Shown here: piece after piece, positions 58,756 to 64,000 of the stretch
Position numbering within the stretch: position 1 is the stretch's first letter
Layout of the letters: each line of letters begins with the position of its first letter
Source of the DNA: Purpureocillium takamizusanense
Taxonomy: Eukaryota > Ascomycota > Sordariomycetes > Hypocreales > Ophiocordycipitaceae
Direction: 5' to 3'
Length of the DNA stretch: 64,000 nt
Assembly (NCBI RefSeq): GCF_022605165.1
Contig: NC_063070.1
Span: forward strand, 62,001 to 126,000
Notes under the pieces: generated by a model
The model's input: the letters and a program-made list of their open reading frames with translations, nothing else
What the model was told of the DNA's origin: nothing
Database searches by the model: none
Program-made: the position numbers and the translations under genes

Positions 58756-59375
58756 CAAAGTGCGGCAAAGAAGATACGAGGCAACTGGATGAAGAGAACC
58801 CGCGCAAGCGAGGAGGAGAAGAAGAAGACCAACACGCCAATACCCATGACCCGTTCGTCTTCGTCGTCGTCATCGTCGTCGTCTCGACCTGCTCTGGGTG
58901 CGTGTGCTTGCTTACTTGACAGAAAGGGGGCAGATACGATGCGTGGATCGCGACGCACCCACGTTGCACCGCAGAGATGCCGTCAACTGCCGACCGTCTG
59001 CTGCGCGGCTTTCGGCCCGCGCGCGCGAGGCGGTGCTCCTGCGTCGGCCGACTGAGCCGAAGAAGGGGTTGTGCGAGTTGTTCGCCGTCCAGAGCCGTGG
59101 CCTTAAAAATAAATAATAAACCGAGCCCGGTTGGCGTCTTTTTTCTTTACTCGTTACGAAGTACGTAGTCGTAGACGGTGCTCCCTTCGCTCGCTCCCGC
59201 CAAGGGACCTCCTCCCCCACCCCACCCCCGTGCTCATGTTACATTGAGGCGAACCAAGGAGCCTAATATTACTATTTATTCTCGACATACAGGGAACCGA
59301 CGGTCATTGTGGGATTGTCGCTCCGGCTCTCCGGTGGATGAAGGGTGGGCCGATGCTGCCCTCGCAGGTAGTATG

Positions 59376-59430
59376 GGTGTGTGTGTGTGTGTGTTTTTGT
59401 GTGTTTGTGTTTTTGTTTTGGTGTGTGGTT
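59376..59430 (+). repeat. GT-rich repeat with T interruptions
   Basis: GT units interrupted by short T runs. Confidence 0.82.
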
Positions 59431-59443
59431 GTGAGCCCTCCCC

Positions 59444-59467
59444 GTCGTCGTCGTCGTCGTCGTCGTC
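59444..59467 (+). repeat. (GTC) trinucleotide repeat
   Basis: Eight GTC units; a related GTC-rich tract lies near 58855-58882. Confidence 0.85.
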
Positions 59468-60599
59468 CAAGACATCGGCTGCATATTGTCGCTTGTCCGG
59501 ATCCGACCCGTCGTCGTCTTCCTGTCGACAATGTCTCAGAGAATTCACGACAGGACATCATCCCCCACCTTCTACACTGAGCCGAACTGAGCTGAGCGAA
59601 AAGCTTGGGCCACCCCGTCAACTGCCTCATCGCAGCCCCCGTCGTCCCGTACGTACGTATCCGAAAGAAAAAAAGCTTCCATTCCCGCTGGCCCATGCGC
59701 AACATGGCGTTACCATACCCTGCCAAGCCGGCGCCCCCCCTCTCACGATTGATCCATCTGAACCAACACGGCCGCCCGGCCGGTCGGTTGGGATGACGCA
59801 GTCGGAAAATCTGAACCTGGTGGCCCGTCCTTTGGGTTTCACATCTGTCCGGAAGCAGAAGGTCGACTATGTGGCTTGAGCAACAACTCTCCCTCTCTCT
59901 CCAAGAGGCTGACCGACCGGTTCGCTGGAGCCCGCGCGCGCCGGAGACGTTGTAACTTGTCCCCCAGGGCCATAAATGGTTCCACTACACTGGAGCCCAA
60001 CTCGCGGTGCGTGTGCGTGGCTGCAGGTCCTGTAAACCTCAAACTCAATTGGCGCCGCCACGATGCCGTCTGGATGCAACGCGTTTATTATTGTTTGCGC
60101 CCTGCAGAGCACTATACTAGGTTTACGTGGTACTGGTAGTCCGTCGTACGCAGCCGTAGGCGTTCCCAGGTCGCACGGATGGCACCACCGGCAGTCCTCC
60201 TCGTATGTTGTAAGTTAGTATACATACTCGGCGGAGGACCGCCCACCCCCGATCTGGCAGGTCGAGGGAAAAGCCCGATGCAACGGCCCTCCTCGGACAT
60301 CTCCTTGGCCCACGTCGACGAAGCAGCCCCGGCTAGTATCCAGAGCCCTCGACAAACTGATCAGTCGACTGGTGAGGCCAACATTGACCTGCCCTCCTGA
60401 CCGGGCTCCTGACGGAGATGCGCCGAGCCGTGTACGAGGTAGGCGAGCGAGCCCAACGACTGGTACTCTACTAGTCGTGTTACTGCCACGGCAGGCCTCA
60501 CCGTGGTGCTCTGTTGCGCGGCGCTGGCCCGTGCCTGTATGGGATATGCCGGTCGAGTCAGTCGGTCCTTGTGTCATCTCATATGCATATGCCGCCGCA

Positions 60600-60606
60600 T
60601 ATAAAG
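60600..60606 (+). promoter_or_regulatory. TATA box of the CAP-domain gene
   Basis: TATAAAG lies 206 bp upstream of the CAP start codon. It is followed by a C/A-rich, G-poor leader to the ATG, the usual layout of a strongly expressed fungal secreted-protein gene. Confidence 0.6.
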
Positions 60607-60805
60607 CCTCTTGAACCTCTGTCCATCAAGACTTTCTTGATCATCAAGGATTCTCTCAGTACAAAGACCTCGAGCGTATGCAACAAAGACAATATCCGCA
60701 CTCAGCCAACACAGCGACTCTCATATATCACTCACATCAACCTTATTCCCCTACCACCAACCCACGACACCAAAGTAAAAAAGAAAACAAAGAACCATCA
60801 CCATC

Positions 60806-61318
60806 ATGAAGCTGTCCGCAGTCCTCCCCGTCGCGCTCCTCGCCGGCCTCTCCTCCGCCCAGAACCCCGATGACAGCCGGTGGACCAACCAGGCCAACTT
60901 CCAAAAGACCATCCTCGACACCACCAACCACTACCGCTGGGAGCACGGCGCCGCCAACCTCCACTGGAACGCGACTCTCGCCGGCTTCGCCAAGAGCTAC
61001 CTCGACCGCAGCAACTGCAACTTCGCCCACTCGGGGGGGCCCTACGGCGAGAACATTGCCTACGGCTACCAGGCCCCCGGCGACGCCATCCGCGCCTTTG
61101 GCGACGAGCGCAAGGACTACGACTTCAACCGCCCCGGCTGGCAGCCCAGGGCCGGCCACTTCACCCAGCTCGTCTGGAAGGCCACCGACGCCGTCGGCTG
61201 CGCGGCGAGGCACTGCGGCAGCAACATGCGCTTCTACCTCGTCTGCGAGTACTCGCCTCGCGGTAACATTGTCGGCGGCGACTACTTCAGGGACAACGTC
61301 GGTCGTAAGATCCGATAG
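60806..61318 (+). CDS. secreted CAP-superfamily (SCP/PR-1/Pry-like) protein
   Basis: A single-exon 170-aa protein. Residues 1-18 are a signal peptide with a likely cut after Ala18. Residues about 30-160 form one CAP domain: HSGGPYGENIAYG (75-87), GHFTQLVWKATDAVGC (117-132) and YLVCEYSPRGNIVG (144-157). The four-residue CAP cavity (His47, Glu82, Glu101, His118) is complete, and Cys71, Cys132, Cys137 and Cys147 can form disulfides. CAP proteins of fungi are secreted; yeast Pry proteins bind sterols and fatty acids, and plant-pathogen homologues affect virulence. With no extension beyond the CAP domain, this is a minimal form. The start follows the TCATC ATG leader and is the first ATG after the TATA box. 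Confidence 0.93.
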   Translation: MKLSAVLPVALLAGLSSAQNPDDSRWTNQANFQKTILDTTNHYRWEHGAANLHWNATLAGFAKSYLDRSNCNFAHSGGPYGENIAYGYQAPGDAIRAFGDERKDYDFNRPGWQPRAGHFTQLVWKATDAVGCAARHCGSNMRFYLVCEYSPRGNIVGGDYFRDNVGRKIR

Positions 61319-62643
61319 ATAGATATGCTGGGCGGCTCAACGTAGCGCCGCTACGACATTGCGTCGATACCAGAGCGGAGTCGGGTTTTAGAAGGGCTTG
61401 TGATATGGGCCGATATTTTGTACATAGTATTTTCCTTCCGTTGTATATGATTGAGGAGAGCCGCACCCGTAGAAAAGAACAACACGCTTCACATATCGAG
61501 TCTATTTTGACGTTTCACATAATGATCGCGCGCAAGACGTCGCCGATAAGAGCTTGTGAGACGATACTGGCGACGATCAGCGTAAGAAACATAGCACCGA
61601 CGAAGATTGTCAGGAGAGACTGGACCGATCATGTTTGGAACCACGAGCGCCTATCTTTGCTTCGGAGCCAAAGAGGAATTCTTGCGCGAAGCGGAAGCGG
61701 TATGCAGCGTCGACATCGCGTAGCTGTCTGCAGTAATTATGAAAATCATCATCACAATCTCTCCGTCTGTGGCATGGCGTTGCATTAGATTTAGACGTCA
61801 AATGTCATTGGCCCAAGGTTGCCATGCCGTGCGGGCAAGTAGGCACAATAGTCGCCATGGCCGGAAAAAGCAAGACTTTCAGTACGGATCAGTCATTCTG
61901 AGCCTTGACACCGCGAAGAAGAAGCAAGTATACATTCCCACTTTTGAAACCCTTTCATGTACTCACAACCTACAATACGGCTCAACGCGGCCACAAGAAA
62001 TTCAAGCTTCAAATCCAGAAAGCAACAACCCACCAAGCAACTTCACAGTTCGGTTCGGGAACCAATGGGGAGCAAACCCGGAGTAGAATTGAAACAAACG
62101 AGGATCAATAGCACAAAACAAAAATCAATCGAGGTACACGTCTCGCCGACTATCCATCACACCAGGGGCGCATACACGCCTCGGCAAAACAAGCACATAA
62201 ATCGCAACGCGCCATACATACACCCAGTACGCCATGACGTGGCGCATTGGTTCATGGCCACGGTCAGGAGACGTTGATACCAGACCGTACGTCTCTCTAA
62301 CAACTCTTGACTTGGTCCCCCCGGTGCCATCACTTACACGAAACAAACTCCACTACAGATATCAGGGTCGTCGCAAATTGATGGTCCGGCGGGGCCCAGG
62401 CACAATGGATTGCAACCTCCTGTCAAACCCTTTCATGCCCACTACCCCATCTTTCATCTGAACAACCTTCGGTGCCCCCGGTCCTCATTTCCTTGATAGA
62501 AGGGCCCTCATAATGGAATAACGGAGTTTCAACTGTTTTGAGCCTTTGTAGCATGTAGTACCATCAGTTCTCGTTTACGCTGTCTCAATGGGTATCGAAA
62601 TGAAACTCCAAACGCCAAGATTGCTCGTATATCGCAGTAATCA
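61319..62643. other. convergent intergenic region
   Basis: About 1.3 kb between the CAP gene and the convergent minus-strand membrane protein gene. It is mildly AT-rich with no supported gene. Confidence 0.6.
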
Positions 62644-64000
62644 TCAAATCCCCTCCACATCAATGCCATACCGCGGTCTGCCTCCGACTGCTTTCTCGCC
62701 TTCCCCCCACCATCTGAGACTGTACAGTCTGTGATTGAATACACCACCACGGCGGAGCCTTGCAGACTGCCTCCACTCCTCGCCCGGAGGTGCAAATTGT
62801 CGTGTCGCCATGTCCGCCCCTGCCAGCAGCACTGCCTTGCCAGCAATTGAACACGGGTCGTGAGGGAGTACCTTGCCGACTCTCATCAGCCATCTTGACG
62901 CAATCGCACAGATGACCATAGCTGCCAACATCGCCTGCAGAGCGATCTTCGGACCGTTGTTTTGATGAAGGCGTAGTCGCCCTGACGTCGTGAGGACGCC
63001 GCCGTAGGTTGGCATCTGCTGTGATTTACCATCGGCGGGTCCCTGCCGCATATTCAGTGAAATAGCTTGCGCCATATACACGCCATAGAGCCGGTTGGCG
63101 GCCGCGGCCAGGTCATCGGTATGATCTCGTCCAATGAGTTTCTCTATGGCCTGGCCTCCCTTGGCATTGACCAAGGCGTTGACGAACTGATCAACGTCAT
63201 TATTCCACGGATCCGTCTTTCCAGGCCCCGGAATGGTCCTATTAAAGAACGAATCACTAAGTCCCATCAGGAAAGAGTTCACGGCAAACGGGAATCTTTG
63301 ACCCCCCCTCTCCGTCTTTTGCTTTCGGTTGGTATTTTCATCTGCAATGGGCGGGTTCTTGGGATCGATTTCGAAGCCCGGGAGGTGCCATGTAACGTTC
63401 GACCTGACCTCTTCAACATGCTGGTAGCACAAAAGAGATTCCAGATTTTGCTCAAATTCCCACCGCGTATCGGTTCCAACCTTTCTGGCGGATTTCGCCC
63501 TAATCAGGCCCAAAGTAATCGCGAAGCTCGGACACCCATTGTCCGGTATCGTAATGCCGCTGGCACCCATTCCAGATCCCAATGTTGGGTTGGTGTCAAC
63601 TGGTCCATCCCCCCGCACCATGTTGTTCTGCCATATCATGGTGGATGCTTTGCCGATGTATGCGAACTCAGTCGTATTTGGAATGCTGAAATACTGCATC
63701 CAAGTCCACTCGCTACTATTCGACTTTGGTGGGTTTTCGCACCAGTCTGAAGGCTTGAGCGTCGTATTGAAGCCAACGTACATTCTCCCAAACTTGGGAT
63801 TTTGGAACCCATTCCCCCCAGGTAAGGTCCTCATCATATTCAAGTCTTGGCTGGTATCAACCAAGGTTATTCGACGTAATCCAGTCGGGACGCGGGTACA
63901 GTTAAGTACAGCTCTTGTGGCTGGAACATTGACGGTCAAGGGTGCATCAGCGCTCGCGTTTCTGAGCGAGACCGTTGACTGATTGAGATGGTTGAAGACG
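62644..64000 (-). CDS. DUF3433-type fungal membrane protein, C-terminal part (partial)
   Basis: The reading frame is open from the window edge at 64000 to the stop at 62644, so 451 residues are visible and the N-terminus lies outside. No ATG is needed or chosen inside the window. The visible part is a long extracytoplasmic region with several N-glycosylation sequons (FNTT, SNSS, PNTT, SNVT, FNRT) and Cys residues. One membrane segment follows (about IALQAMLAAMVICAIASRW), then a short cytoplasmic tail beginning VLPHDPCSIAGKAVLLAG. That tail motif is what I recall from fungal DUF3433 proteins, large plasma-membrane proteins of unknown function. Further introns upstream cannot be assessed. Confidence 0.78.
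   Translation of the reverse strand, partial: VFNHLNQSTVSLRNASADAPLTVNVPATRAVLNCTRVPTGLRRITLVDTSQDLNMMRTLPGGNGFQNPKFGRMYVGFNTTLKPSDWCENPPKSNSSEWTWMQYFSIPNTTEFAYIGKASTMIWQNNMVRGDGPVDTNPTLGSGMGASGITIPDNGCPSFAITLGLIRAKSARKVGTDTRWEFEQNLESLLCYQHVEEVRSNVTWHLPGFEIDPKNPPIADENTNRKQKTERGGQRFPFAVNSFLMGLSDSFFNRTIPGPGKTDPWNNDVDQFVNALVNAKGGQAIEKLIGRDHTDDLAAAANRLYGVYMAQAISLNMRQGPADGKSQQMPTYGGVLTTSGRLRLHQNNGPKIALQAMLAAMVICAIASRWLMRVGKVLPHDPCSIAGKAVLLAGADMATRQFAPPGEEWRQSARLRRGGVFNHRLYSLRWWGEGEKAVGGRPRYGIDVEGI

Larger units (their letters stand above)
56768..60805. other. 4-kb intergenic region rich in microsatellites
   Basis: This holds the promoter of the Hsp70-like gene at the left and of the CAP gene at the right. 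Between about 58.7 and 59.5 kb there are CA, GT and GTC repeats that create artefactual open frames. A slightly AT-rich patch occurs at 57900-58000. No gene is supported. Confidence 0.6.

Noticed and set aside
59178..59879. 233-codon frame near microsatellites
   Set aside because: The frame is kept open by GT and GTC repeats that translate to Cys/Val and Ser runs; no domain.
1..64000. tRNA, 5S rRNA, CRISPR arrays, bacterial operons with ribosome binding sites
   Set aside because: No convincing A/B-box pairs, no spaced direct repeats of CRISPR type, and spliceosomal introns throughout show eukaryotic nuclear DNA. A covariance-model search would be needed to rule out small RNA genes.

Overview
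This window is nuclear DNA from a filamentous ascomycete. The genes have short spliceosomal introns (about 50-210 nt) with GT..AG ends and CTRAY-type branch sites, pyrimidine-rich leaders, and fungal-only families (ATP13-type mitochondrial factor, fungal Hsp70-like, DUF3433-like, C2H2 plus Fungal_trans regulator). The GC-rich coding DNA, a TA-rich RIP-like island and a collagen-like GPI-type surface protein suggest Sordariomycetes, probably Hypocreales (insect- or nematode-associated lineages are plausible). That placement is inference; no marker gene settles the species.

Layout. 0.3-19.3 kb is a gene-rich housekeeping block: UTP8 (+), a fungal protein of unknown function (+), a mitochondrial ATPase-expression-type protein (-) divergent from LSM3 (+), a GTPBP1/2-type translational GTPase (+), and an arrestin-related trafficking adaptor with PPxY motifs (-). 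19.3-31.2 kb is gene-poor. It holds one GPI-anchored collagen-like protein (-, 25.4-26.2 kb), many microsatellites and a TA-rich island near 30 kb. 31.2-42.3 kb is an accessory block: an orphan gene with a reading-frame switch, two intronless secreted proteins of bacterial type (a class-C beta-lactamase-fold serine hydrolase and a NagZ-type GH3 glycosidase), then a convergent C2H2/Fungal_trans transcription factor. 42.3-53.5 kb is almost gene-free apart from one doubtful small gene at about 52 kb. 53.5-64 kb holds a five-exon Hsp70-like gene (-), a secreted CAP/PR-1-like protein (+), and the 3' part of a DUF3433-type membrane protein (-) that runs off the window.

The standout is the pair at 34.0-37.6 kb. 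Both proteins carry signal peptides, lack introns, lie on the same strand about 1.1 kb apart, and belong to the two families that sit side by side (or fused) in bacterial muropeptide-recycling loci. I read this as a candidate horizontally acquired, secreted module acting on bacterial cell wall or related amino-sugar polymers. The GH3 member lacks the usual NagZ catalytic histidine, so its substrate is open.

Exon boundaries were worked out by hand from reading frames and splice signals, without transcript data. No tRNA, rRNA, CRISPR array or intact transposon was recognised.
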